From Candidatus Hydrogenedentota bacterium (GTDB taxonomy: Bacteria; Hydrogenedentota; Hydrogenedentia; Hydrogenedentales; SLHB01): DNA of 8,916 nucleotides. Below the pieces are notes generated by a model. The model was not told the origin of the DNA. It was given only the letters and a program-made list of their open reading frames with translations, and ran no database searches. Position 1 is the stretch's first letter. Each line of letters starts with the position of its first letter. This document shows positions 1-8,100 of the stretch, piece by piece. Location of the stretch: assembly GCA_022706165.1 (NCBI GenBank), contig JAKJDA010000092.1, positions 302 to 9,217 of the forward strand. Direction: 5' to 3'. Position numbers and translations under genes: made by a program.

Positions 1-605
1 ACGTCGTCATCACGGAATCGTTCTGCGCAGGCCGATCGGCGCTCGACGTCCTGGAAGCCGTGCTCGACGCGGGCGTGGGCATCGTGCAACTGCGCGAAAA
101 GGAGATGAGCGACGGCGACCTGTATCGGCTTGGCGCGGCGTTTCGCGAACGCACTTCCGCTGCGGGGGCGCTTTTGGTGGTGGACGATCGCGTCGATGTG
201 GCGTTGGCCATTCGAGCAGACGGCGTCCACTTGGGCCAGACGGACCTGCCGATAGCCGCCGCACGCCGCATCGCCCCCGACCTGCTCTTGGGCGCTTCGG
301 CGCACTCCCTCGATCAAGCCGTTGCTGCACAAGCCGCCGGCGCCAGTTACGTGAACATTGGCCCGATCTTCCCCACCCAGACCAAGGCCGTCGCTGCGGG
401 CGCGCTCGGCCCCGTCGCCATCGACGCGATCGCGCCATGCCTGCGCGTGCCCTTTACGGTCATGGGCGGCATCAAGGAATACAACATCGGCGAAGTGTTG
501 CAACGCGGGGCGCGTCACGTGGCCGTCGTCACGGCCGTCACCTCCGCCCCGGATGTGCGAAAAGCTGCACGCGCATTGCGCGCGGCCCTGCGCGCCGACT
601 CATAG
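1..605 (+). CDS. thiE: Thiamine phosphate synthase ThiE (5' end cut by window edge)
   Basis: Thiamine phosphate synthase joins HMP-pyrophosphate and thiazole phosphate to give thiamine monophosphate, the coupling step of cytosolic vitamin B1 synthesis. The frame is open from codon 3-5 (VVITESF...) to TAG at 603-605. It gives 200 visible residues, so roughly 10 N-terminal residues lie outside the window, judging from the family's usual 205-220. Family motifs appear in order: QLREK (87-101), the pyrophosphate/Mg region DDR (183-191), DGVHLGQTD (219-245), GASAHS, GPIFPTQTK (360-386) and MGGI (462-473). These cover the main substrate-binding loops of the TIM barrel. Two mild departures from Bacillus ThiE, from memory, are D-D where N-D is usual in the 183-188 motif, and VVT where V(V/I)S is usual near the C-terminus; both are conservative. 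A GTG at 60-62 is in frame, but coding similarity extends upstream, so it is not the start. A terminator follows immediately. Confidence 0.95.
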   Translation, partial: VVITESFCAGRSALDVLEAVLDAGVGIVQLREKEMSDGDLYRLGAAFRERTSAAGALLVVDDRVDVALAIRADGVHLGQTDLPIAAARRIAPDLLLGASAHSLDQAVAAQAAGASYVNIGPIFPTQTKAVAAGALGPVAIDAIAPCLRVPFTVMGGIKEYNIGEVLQRGARHVAVVTAVTSAPDVRKAARALRAALRADS

Positions 606-608
606 AAA

Positions 609-647
609 CGCCGACGCGTTCCCAAGCGTCGGCGCCCCGTTTTTTTT
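609..647 (+). terminator. Intrinsic terminator after thiE
   Basis: A perfect 9-bp inverted repeat, CGCCGACGC (609-617) and GCGTCGGCG (626-634), encloses an 8-base loop. Eight T follow at 640-647. Five bases (CCCCG) separate stem and T tract, which is longer than in a textbook rho-independent terminator, so efficiency is uncertain. Its position four bases after the thiE stop supports the call. Confidence 0.7.
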
Positions 648-703
648 GGAGCCGGACGCCTTGCGGAATGCGCCTGCTCGTGCTACGCTAAGGCATGGCA
701 TGG

Positions 704-731
704 TTGCGCTAGGGTGATACTCGTGTATTTT
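704..731 (+). promoter_or_regulatory. Weak candidate promoter of the hybrid kinase
   Basis: TTGCGC (704-709) and TATTTT (726-731), 16 bases apart, loosely resemble a sigma-70 -35/-10 pair. They lie upstream of the kinase start and after the thiE terminator, so a promoter is expected somewhere in 648-750. The match is poor (-10 box 4 of 6) and another pair, TTGCGG (661-666) with TACGCT (683-688), is nearly as good. Treat as a guess. Confidence 0.2.
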
Positions 732-750
732 CCTGCACTTTTCGCAAATG

Positions 751-754
751 AGGA
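751..754 (+). promoter_or_regulatory. Ribosome binding site supporting the GTG start at 764
   Basis: AGGA at 751-754 lies nine bases before the GTG at 764. The ATG at 748 is in another frame that diverges from any recognisable protein, so this site favours the GTG start, which begins a hydrophobic membrane helix directly (MLLDLIHNIALLV). Confidence 0.5.
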
Positions 755-763
755 CGGTCCGTT

Positions 764-3649
764 GTGCTGCTCGATCTGATTCACAACATTGCCCTGTTGG
801 TTGCGCTGGCGGTGGCGCTTCAGACGTTGACGCAGCGGTTGAATGCGCGGCGTTGGGTCTGGGGCGTAATCTCCGGGCTGTTGTTTGGACTCGTCGGCGT
901 AGTCGGCATGATGACGCCGCTTCGGTTCGCGCCCGGGGTGATTTACGACGGACGCTCCATCGTGCTTTCCTTGGCGGGGTTGTTCGGCGGAGGAATAACC
1001 GCAGCCATTGCGGCGGCCCTTTCCGGCGCGTACCGGTGGCACCTGGGAGGCGCCGGCGTTTGGGCCGGCTTGTCGGTGATTGTGGAATCGGCGGCGCTGG
1101 GCGTGGCCTTGCGCCATTTGCGCAAACGCGACGAACGCTGGATGGAATGGCGGCGACTGCTGTTGTTCGGAGTCCTGGTGCACGCCCTTATGCTGGCGCT
1201 GCAATTGCTGATACCCGGGGGCGTAGGTCTGGAGGTGGCGCGTCGTTTCGGTCTGCCCATTCTGACGCTCTATCCGCTCGCGTTCCTGGTGGCGGCGGAT
1301 GTCTTCCTGGAAGGCGAGCGACGACGCGACAAGACGTTGGCGCTCACGCAAAGCGAGGCGCGATACCGAAGCCTGTTCGAGAACAATCATGCCGTGATGC
1401 TGCTCATCAGCCCCGAGGATGGCCGGATCGTGGACGCAAACCCGGCGGCCTGCGCCTTTTACGGCTGGCAACGGGAGGAACTGCGCCGCAAACGCATCGA
1501 AGAGATCAATACGCTTACCCCCGAAGAAATCCAGCGCGAAATAGAAACGGCGCGGGAAGGCCAACGCAACCATTTCGAGTTCTGCCACCGACTGGCCGAC
1601 GGTTCGGTGCGTGAGGTCGAAGTGTTCAGCGGCCCCATCGATTTCAACGGGGTTTCGTTGCTCTATTCTCTCGTGCATGACGTAAGCGACCGGCGAAAAG
1701 CGGAAAAGGCGCTGCGCGAAAGCGAGGCCTTTTTCCGCATGGTGATGGATAGCTTGCCGATCGGAATCGCCGTGAATACGGTGTTTCCGAAAGTGGAATT
1801 CCTGTACCACAACGAGAATTTCCTGAAACATTACGGAATAACGCGCGAAGACATCGCATCGCCCGATTCCTTTTGGGAGGCCGTCTACAAAGATCCTGCA
1901 TACCGGGAAAAGATCAGAAAACAGGTGAACGACGATCTGGCCAGCGGCGATCCCCAACGAACGTTTTGGGAAAATGTGCCCATCGCGCGCGAGGGCGAAG
2001 AAACGCGATACGTGAACGCCTACAACACGTCCGTCGTGAAGGGAGACGACCATTTATTCATCTCAACGGTGATCGACATCACCGAACGCAAACGGGCGGA
2101 GGAGGCGATTCGTCTGCACAACCTTCTCTTCGAGGAATCGCTGAACGAAATTTACCTGTTCTCGAGCGATTCCTTGAACTTTTGGCAGGTGAACCGGGCC
2201 GGGCAGCACAATCTTGGCTACACCATGGAAGAGCTGCGCGCGCTCACGCCGCTGGACATCAAGCCCGAAATAACGCGAGAGCACTTTGAATCCCTGCTGG
2301 CGCCGTTGCGGCGCGGAGAAATGGAGGGGATCGTGTTCGAAACGGTGCATGCGCGCAAGGATGGATCTCGCTATCCCATCGAGGCGCACGTGCAACTGCT
2401 CGAACACGCGGACCAACCGTTGTTCGCGGCAATCATCATTGACATCAGCGATCGCGCGGCCATGGAAGAGAAACACCGAAAAATCGAGGAACAGTTGTTT
2501 CAATCCCAGAAGATGGAAACGGTGGGCCAGTTGGCGGGCGGCATCGCTCATGACTTCAACAACCTGTTGCAAGTCATTCTGGGCTACGGCGACATGGCAA
2601 TGGAAGACGCCCCGGAAGGTTCGGAGCTTCGCCAGAGCCTCGAAGAAGTTCTCAAGGCGTCCCGGCGCGCGGAAACGCTGGTAAAGCAACTGTTGGCCTT
2701 CAGCCGCCGTCAGGTGCTCGAGATGAAAGACATCAACCTGAACGACGCCATTGCCGAGATGCTGAAAATGCTGCAACGCGTCATCGGCGAGCATATTTCG
2801 CTGGATATGGTTTCCGGACATGACTTAGGGACGATTCGCGCCGACACGGGCCAAATCGGACAGATTCTGACAAACCTGTGCGTCAATGCCCGCGACGCCA
2901 TGCCGGAAGGGGGCTCCATCACCATCGAAACCGAGAATGTCCGATTCGATGAGGAATACTGCGTGCGTCACGTATGGGCCAAGCCCGGCCGATACGTGTT
3001 GCTGAGCGTGACCGACACGGGCTGCGGCATGGATCGGGAAACGATGGACAAGGCGTTCGAGCCGTTTTTCACTACCAAGGAGCTGGGAAGAGGAACCGGG
3101 CTGGGGCTCGCGACCGTGTACGGCCTTGTCAAACAACACGACGGCTTTATCCATGTCTACAGCGAAATGGGACAAGGCACGACCTTCAAAATTTACCTGC
3201 CCGTCGTCGAGCGTTCCGCCTCCGCCGTCGGCAGCAAGATCGTCGGCCCGACCCCTCGCGGAACCGAAACGATTCTGTTGGCCGAAGACGACGCCACGGT
3301 GCGCAATTTGACCCGGTCCATCCTGAAACACGCCGGCTATACGCTGCTGCTCGCCGCCGACGGCGAAGAAGCATGGGAACTCTTCGATCGCCATGCCGAC
3401 GACATCGACCTGGTCATCTTGGACGTGATGATGCCGAAAATGGGAGGTCGCGCGGTCTATGAACGCATCCGCCAAACACATCCGGACACACGCGTGCTCT
3501 TCGCCAGCGGCTATAGCATGAACGCCATTCACACCAACTTCGTGCTGGACCAAGGCGTGTCGCTCATCCAGAAGCCCTACCAACGGGACGACTTGTTGCG
3601 CAAGGTGCGCCAAGTTTTGGACGCCGATCCCGATCCGATCCTCTCATAG
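764..3649 (+). CDS. Membrane hybrid histidine kinase (LytS-type 5TM sensor, 3 PAS, HisKA, HATPase, REC)
   Basis: This 961-residue sensor kinase senses at or in the inner membrane, autophosphorylates a histidine and passes the phosphate to its own receiver. Residues 1-185 hold five to six hydrophobic helices with the signature of the 5TM-5TMR_LYT sensor family (TPLRFAPGVIYDGRSIVLS near residue 62, then AGLFGG). Three PAS domains follow at about 198-308, 319-441 and 450-563; each ends in the usual D(V/I)(S/T)(D/E)R linker. HisKA carries GGIAHDFNN, with phospho-acceptor His596. HATPase_c has N box Asn708 (VNARDAMPEGG), G1 box DTGCGM at 751, FEPFFTTK, and G2 box GTGLGL at 777. The C-terminal receiver (about 835-955) has acidic D842/D843, phospho-acceptor Asp887 (LDVMMP), Ser915 and Lys937 (QKPY). 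All catalytic residues are present, so it looks functional. No output domain is attached, so phosphate presumably moves on to an Hpt protein or another regulator encoded elsewhere. Start is GTG with AGGA upstream. The signal sensed is unknown; the gene converges on the efflux operon. Confidence 0.93.
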   Translation: MLLDLIHNIALLVALAVALQTLTQRLNARRWVWGVISGLLFGLVGVVGMMTPLRFAPGVIYDGRSIVLSLAGLFGGGITAAIAAALSGAYRWHLGGAGVWAGLSVIVESAALGVALRHLRKRDERWMEWRRLLLFGVLVHALMLALQLLIPGGVGLEVARRFGLPILTLYPLAFLVAADVFLEGERRRDKTLALTQSEARYRSLFENNHAVMLLISPEDGRIVDANPAACAFYGWQREELRRKRIEEINTLTPEEIQREIETAREGQRNHFEFCHRLADGSVREVEVFSGPIDFNGVSLLYSLVHDVSDRRKAEKALRESEAFFRMVMDSLPIGIAVNTVFPKVEFLYHNENFLKHYGITREDIASPDSFWEAVYKDPAYREKIRKQVNDDLASGDPQRTFWENVPIAREGEETRYVNAYNTSVVKGDDHLFISTVIDITERKRAEEAIRLHNLLFEESLNEIYLFSSDSLNFWQVNRAGQHNLGYTMEELRALTPLDIKPEITREHFESLLAPLRRGEMEGIVFETVHARKDGSRYPIEAHVQLLEHADQPLFAAIIIDISDRAAMEEKHRKIEEQLFQSQKMETVGQLAGGIAHDFNNLLQVILGYGDMAMEDAPEGSELRQSLEEVLKASRRAETLVKQLLAFSRRQVLEMKDINLNDAIAEMLKMLQRVIGEHISLDMVSGHDLGTIRADTGQIGQILTNLCVNARDAMPEGGSITIETENVRFDEEYCVRHVWAKPGRYVLLSVTDTGCGMDRETMDKAFEPFFTTKELGRGTGLGLATVYGLVKQHDGFIHVYSEMGQGTTFKIYLPVVERSASAVGSKIVGPTPRGTETILLAEDDATVRNLTRSILKHAGYTLLLAADGEEAWELFDRHADDIDLVILDVMMPKMGGRAVYERIRQTHPDTRVLFASGYSMNAIHTNFVLDQGVSLIQKPYQRDDLLRKVRQVLDADPDPILS

Positions 3650-3657
3650 CGTTTCGC

Positions 3658-3682
3658 GGGGCGCAGGAGCCACTTACGCCCC
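3658..3682. repeat. Short inverted repeat in the convergent gap
   Basis: GGGGCG (3658-3663) and CGCCCC (3677-3682) could form a 6-bp stem with a 13-base loop between the two converging stop codons. Neither strand has a T run after the stem, so it is not a convincing intrinsic terminator. No other terminator is visible in 3650-3687. Confidence 0.25.
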
Positions 3683-3687
3683 CAAGA

Positions 3688-5118
3688 TCAGTCCCTTGAC
3701 GAAATCGGCGAACTCGCGGAAGTCGCGTCCCACGGACCTCCCATGAGGCGCTCGATGGCTGCGACGGCTTGGTGAAGATCGTGGAGCGCGCGCGCGCGCT
3801 CGCGTTCGAAATCGAGCAGGGTGCGCGTCGCGTCGATCAGTTCGAGAAAACCTGCGCCCGCCGCGGCGGCATAGCGAGTTTGCAGGTTTTGATACGTTTG
3901 CTTGGCCCTGGGCATGAGGGTCTCATCGTAGAGATTCAACCGCCGTTGCGCATCCTCATGGTTGTAGATCGCCATACGAGCTTCGGATTCCATGTCCAGA
4001 GCCATTTGGCTCCGGTCATGCACGGCGGCTTCTTCCATGCGCTTGGCTTCGGCAATGCCCGCGCGGACTTTCTGCCTCCAGATCGGCAGGCTCATGGTGA
4101 ACGTGACCATGACGTCGTCCTTTACGTCTGGAGAACGCAGTTCCCGAGGCGTTCTCGCAAGCATATCGACATCCATGGCCGCGCCGATCCAATCCATCTC
4201 GCCCGCAATGAAGAGACGTTTGCCGGCATCTGCGGCGTTGAGAAGCGCGGTCGTTTGGGGCATGCCGCGCATGCCTTTCATTTTCTCGAACTCGAGTCCA
4301 ATGCCAAGCATGGGATAACCCATTTTTCGCGCGAGGGCGGTTCCCGCCTTGCGGCTATCGATCGTGTGCTGGGCGGCGGTCAATTGCGGGTTGGCGGCGC
4401 GCACCTGGGCCAACACCACGGGCGCAGGCGGGGGCGGGGGCGGCAAGGCCATGGGTTGGGGCCACGCCGGCGCCTCGGCGACGTCGCGTCCGATGGCAGC
4501 GGTCAAACGCGCCGCCAATGCCGGACGGAGTTGTTGCAGCGACGCGTAGTAGTCTTGAAGCGTAGACTGCTCGATCTGCGTCCGCAAGAGATCGTCTTCG
4601 CCGACAAGCGCGAGTGCGTATTGAGCGCGCACGATATCTTCCATATAAGACAAGGTCGCGGCTTGGGCCTCGGCCGCTCGGAGATTGTCGGCCAGGTAGG
4701 CATACTCGTGGTACGCCCGCTTCACTTCGAAGACGATTTCGCTTCGCACGACATGGAGACGTTGCAGCGCGACGTCCGCTTCGGCGAGGGCGGCGTTCTT
4801 TCGGGCCTTGAGCGTGCCGAACCAGGGGAATTCCTGCATGAGCCCAACGCCGTAACGCTTGTCGCTTGATTGCGCAAAATAGGAATAGGAAAGCGTGGGG
4901 TCGTCGAGCGCGCCCGCCATTGTGACGCGCTCCATGGCGGCGCGCCATTCCGCATGGGCGGCGCGAAGCGCGGGGCTTCGGTCAATCGCTTCGAGAATGT
5001 AGCCCCGAAGTTCGTCGTTTTCGGCGTAAAACGCGGGGGAGTCCGCTTCCGGCGCGTTCGCGCGCGCCGCCACAGGCACGAGCAAAAGGGCCGCCAGCGC
5101 CCAGGCTGTCTTCCGCAT
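3688..5118 (-). CDS. TolC/CusC-type outer-membrane efflux protein
   Basis: This 476-residue protein is the outer-membrane channel of a tripartite efflux pump. It begins with a Sec signal peptide (charged MRKTAW, hydrophobic ALAALLLVPVAA, likely cleavage after ARANA near residue 22). There is no cysteine at the cleavage site, so unlike E. coli CusC it is not predicted to be a lipoprotein. Two related halves follow the OEP family pattern: LEAIDRSPALRAAHAEW near residues 40-58, and VRAANPQLTAAQHTIDSRKAG near 240-260. Both lead into long alpha-helical coiled-coil segments. A linker with six prolines in a row (226-231) joins the halves. MSLPIWRQKVRAGIAEA and the late helix FLELIDATRTLLDFE are also typical. 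Length is normal for the family. The gene starts one base after the stop codon of the upstream RND pump, which makes it that pump's likely partner. Start ATG at 5118 has a strong Shine-Dalgarno. Confidence 0.9.
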   Translation of the reverse strand: MRKTAWALAALLLVPVAARANAPEADSPAFYAENDELRGYILEAIDRSPALRAAHAEWRAAMERVTMAGALDDPTLSYSYFAQSSDKRYGVGLMQEFPWFGTLKARKNAALAEADVALQRLHVVRSEIVFEVKRAYHEYAYLADNLRAAEAQAATLSYMEDIVRAQYALALVGEDDLLRTQIEQSTLQDYYASLQQLRPALAARLTAAIGRDVAEAPAWPQPMALPPPPPPAPVVLAQVRAANPQLTAAQHTIDSRKAGTALARKMGYPMLGIGLEFEKMKGMRGMPQTTALLNAADAGKRLFIAGEMDWIGAAMDVDMLARTPRELRSPDVKDDVMVTFTMSLPIWRQKVRAGIAEAKRMEEAAVHDRSQMALDMESEARMAIYNHEDAQRRLNLYDETLMPRAKQTYQNLQTRYAAAAGAGFLELIDATRTLLDFERERARALHDLHQAVAAIERLMGGPWDATSASSPISSRD

Positions 5119-5119
5119 A

Positions 5120-8100
5120 TCACCCTCCCGTCGCTGGAACGCTCTCCGTTGCCGAAGCGCCGCCGATCCGGCCGCGTTGAAACATCCACTCCTTATGCCA
5201 GCAATATAGCACCGGAACCATGAAAAGCGTCAGCAAAACAAACATCATTCCGCCGAATGAAGGGATGGCCATCGGGATCATGATATCCGATCCGCGGCCC
5301 GTGGAGGTGAAAACGGGCAACAAGGCCAGGATGGTGGTCGAACTGGTCATCAAACATGCACGGATGCGGCGAACGCCGCCGGCAAGCGTCGCCTCGCGAA
5401 TTTCCTCCACGGAAGCCGGGCGCCTCTTCTCGAAGCTTTGGTCCAAATAGGTCGCGATAACGACGCCGTCATCTTCCGCGACGCCGAACAATGCGATGAA
5501 GCCCACCCATACCGCCACGCTCAGGTTGATGGGACGCACCTGGAACAAGTCGCGCAGATTGACGCCCAAAAACGTTACGTCCAGAAACCAGGGCTGATTA
5601 TAGAGCCAGACCAGGATCATGCCGCCGCCCCATGCGACGAGAATGCCGCTGAAAACGATGAACGACGTCGTCGCCGAACGGAATTGGAAGTAGAGGATCA
5701 AAAACATGAGACCCATCGACAGCGGCAGAACGATGGCGAGGGTCTTTTGGGCATGGAGTTGGTTCTCGTATGATCCTGCAAAGGCATAGCTGACGCCCGC
5801 AGGAATGACAAGACGCCCGGCGGCCGTCGCTGCAGTGAGCAGCCGCTGGGCATTCTCCACGACATCGACCTCGGCATGTCCCGGCTGCTTATCGAACAAA
5901 ACGTATCCCACGAGAAAGTTGTCTTCGCTTTTGATGACCATAGGGCCCCGCACATAACGAATATCCGCGAGTTGCGCCAAAGGAATCTGCGTCCCGTCCA
6001 TGGCCGGCACAAGCGTCGCCCCGAGGGCTTCGATGTTGTCGCGCAATTCCCGTAGGTACCGGATGCGAACAGGAAAGCGTTGACGCCCTTCGACGGTGGC
6101 GGTGATCGGCATGCCGCCGATCGCCATTTCGATCACGTCCTGCACGTCGCGGACGGCAAGGCCATACCGCGCAATGGCCGGGCGATCGATGTCGATCTCG
6201 AGATAGGGATTGCCGACGATCCGGTCCGCGATAACCGTGTCGGGTTCGACGCCCGGCACTTCCCTGAGAAAGCGCTCCATGTCGAGCCCGACGTTTTCGA
6301 TGGCCTGCAGGTCGGTCCCTTTAATCTTCACTCCCATGGGAGCGCGCATGCCGCTCTGCAGCATCACGATGCGCGCGGCGATTGGCTGAAGCTTCGGCGC
6401 GGAAGTCACGCTAGGCAACTGCGCCGCCGCCACGATTTCTTCCCATATGTCGTCGGGCGAACGAATCGAGTCGCGCCACTGACGGTACGGCCTGCCAAGG
6501 GGATCGGGGATCGGGTCTCCGTTGGCGTCTCGCGCGAAATCGCCGCGAACCGCATCAAAACGAAAGGTGAGACGACGTCCTGCAGCGTCGGTTTTGTACT
6601 CCGATTTGTAGTTGATGACCGTCTCAATCATGCTGATCGGGGCCGGATCGAGGGCCGAATCGGCGCGGCCCAGCTTGCCGACGACCGACTCGATCTCGGG
6701 AATCGCCGAGATGGCGCGGTCCTGATGCGCGATGACTTCGAGCGCCTCGCTTAGGGAAGCATGCGGCATGGTGGTGGGCATGTACAGAAACGATCCCTCG
6801 TCCAACGCAGGCATGAATTCCTTGCCGAAGCCCGGAAGCTTATGCGCAAGACGCGACCATGCGGACGAAGCGCGGATGGTCTCCGGCGCGATTCCCAGGA
6901 AGCGGGCCCCTTCTGGAATGAAGCCAAACACTGCATCGAATCCGAGCCACGCGCTGTAACCAAATACCAGGATCCCCGCCGGAATGGAAAGATACGCCGC
7001 CTTGTGCCGAAGACACCACCGCAACGCCGGCGCATACATGAACTGAAACGCGTAGAAAAAACCCAACACCCCGCCCAACGAGACAACCACGAAAAGAAGG
7101 TTGCGGAACATCCCCCTGTGGGGGCCCAACGGAAGCCATTCCATCGTTAGGACGATGCCAACGAGAAGGGCGACCGTCAGGTTGACCGCGACCACGGCGG
7201 CGTTGCGGAGCCGAGCGGGCAAGAGAGGAGCGATGAGGTTGTGTCCGGCAATGCAGACCAGCAGCGCGCCGAGCCAAAATTTGTAGACTATGGCGAGCGC
7301 AATGCCCGCGCCGGCAATGCAGGCGAGCAACAGCGTGCGCCTTCTTGCGGCGATCGTCGCAGACGGCGTGAACAGCGCATGCGCGAGGGCGGGCAGGATC
7401 GTCAGCGCCACGATGACGGAGGCCGCCAACGCGAAGGTCTTGGTGAAAGCGAGCGGGCGAAAGAGCTTTCCCTCCGGTCCGGTCATCGTGAAAACAGGCA
7501 GGAACCCTATCAGCGTCGTGCCGACGGCAGTGACGATGGCGCTGCCCACTTCGCTCGACGCGCGGTAGATGACGTGAAGGCGATCTTCTTCCGGAGGCGC
7601 TTCCTTGAGGTGCTTGAGGATGTTCTCGCAAATGATGATGCCCATGTCGACAAGAGTGCCGATGGCGATGGCAATGCCCGACAACGCAACGATGTTCGCG
7701 TCGACATGCGCAAGCTTCATGGCGATAAAACAAATGAGCACCGCCAGCGGCAGCACGAGGCTGATCAAAATCGAACTGCGCAAATGCATCACCATCACGA
7801 TCACGACGATGATCGTCACCAGAATCTGCTCGAATATCGCAGCGTTCAGGGTGCCCAAGGTCTCGTAGATTAGTCCGGTGCGATCGTAGAACGGCACGAT
7901 CGTCACCTGACTCGTCGTAATCCACGTCGGCCACTGATCCCGAGGCGTCTTCGCAAGCCAGGCAAGCCAAGCGGCCTGATCAAGCTCGCCCAGCCGGCTC
8001 GGCCCAATCGCATGCGCCGCCGCGAAACGATCGACCTCGTCCAACGAAGGGGACGGATCGCGCAACACGGCCTTCACAGGCAGGCTGGAGGCGATCTCGT

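Noticed and set aside
606..763. Possible riboswitch or small RNA between thiE and the kinase
   Set aside because: A thiamine riboswitch would be expected upstream of thi genes, not after thiE, and none of its conserved elements were seen. Apart from the terminator, no stable structure stands out by eye.
748..1614. Alternative ATG-started frame at 748 overlapping the kinase start
   Set aside because: The product is Arg-rich and without motifs, while the GTG at 764 opens the frame encoding the membrane sensor and all kinase motifs.
683..2053. Long minus-strand open frame (456 codons) opposite the kinase
   Set aside because: It lies antisense to a fully recognisable kinase coding sequence. Its translation is low-complexity, rich in His, Gln and Arg, and shows no family motif. 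Such antisense frames are common in GC-rich DNA.
3786..3799. 14-base alternating GC run
   Set aside because: It encodes ERARA in the channel protein's helix and is explained by GC-rich Arg/Ala codons. It is too short to suggest a special structure or repeat.
3769..4869. Plus-strand open frame (366 codons) opposite the TolC-like gene
   Set aside because: The minus-strand frame has a signal peptide, OEP repeats and a ribosome site. The plus-strand product is Arg/Gly/His-rich with no recognisable domain.
6840..7970. Second minus-strand open frame (376 codons) inside the pump gene
   Set aside because: It is a frame-shifted reading of the pump's membrane region. The pump frame is continuous through it with conserved motifs on both sides, so there is no sign of a frameshift or nested gene.
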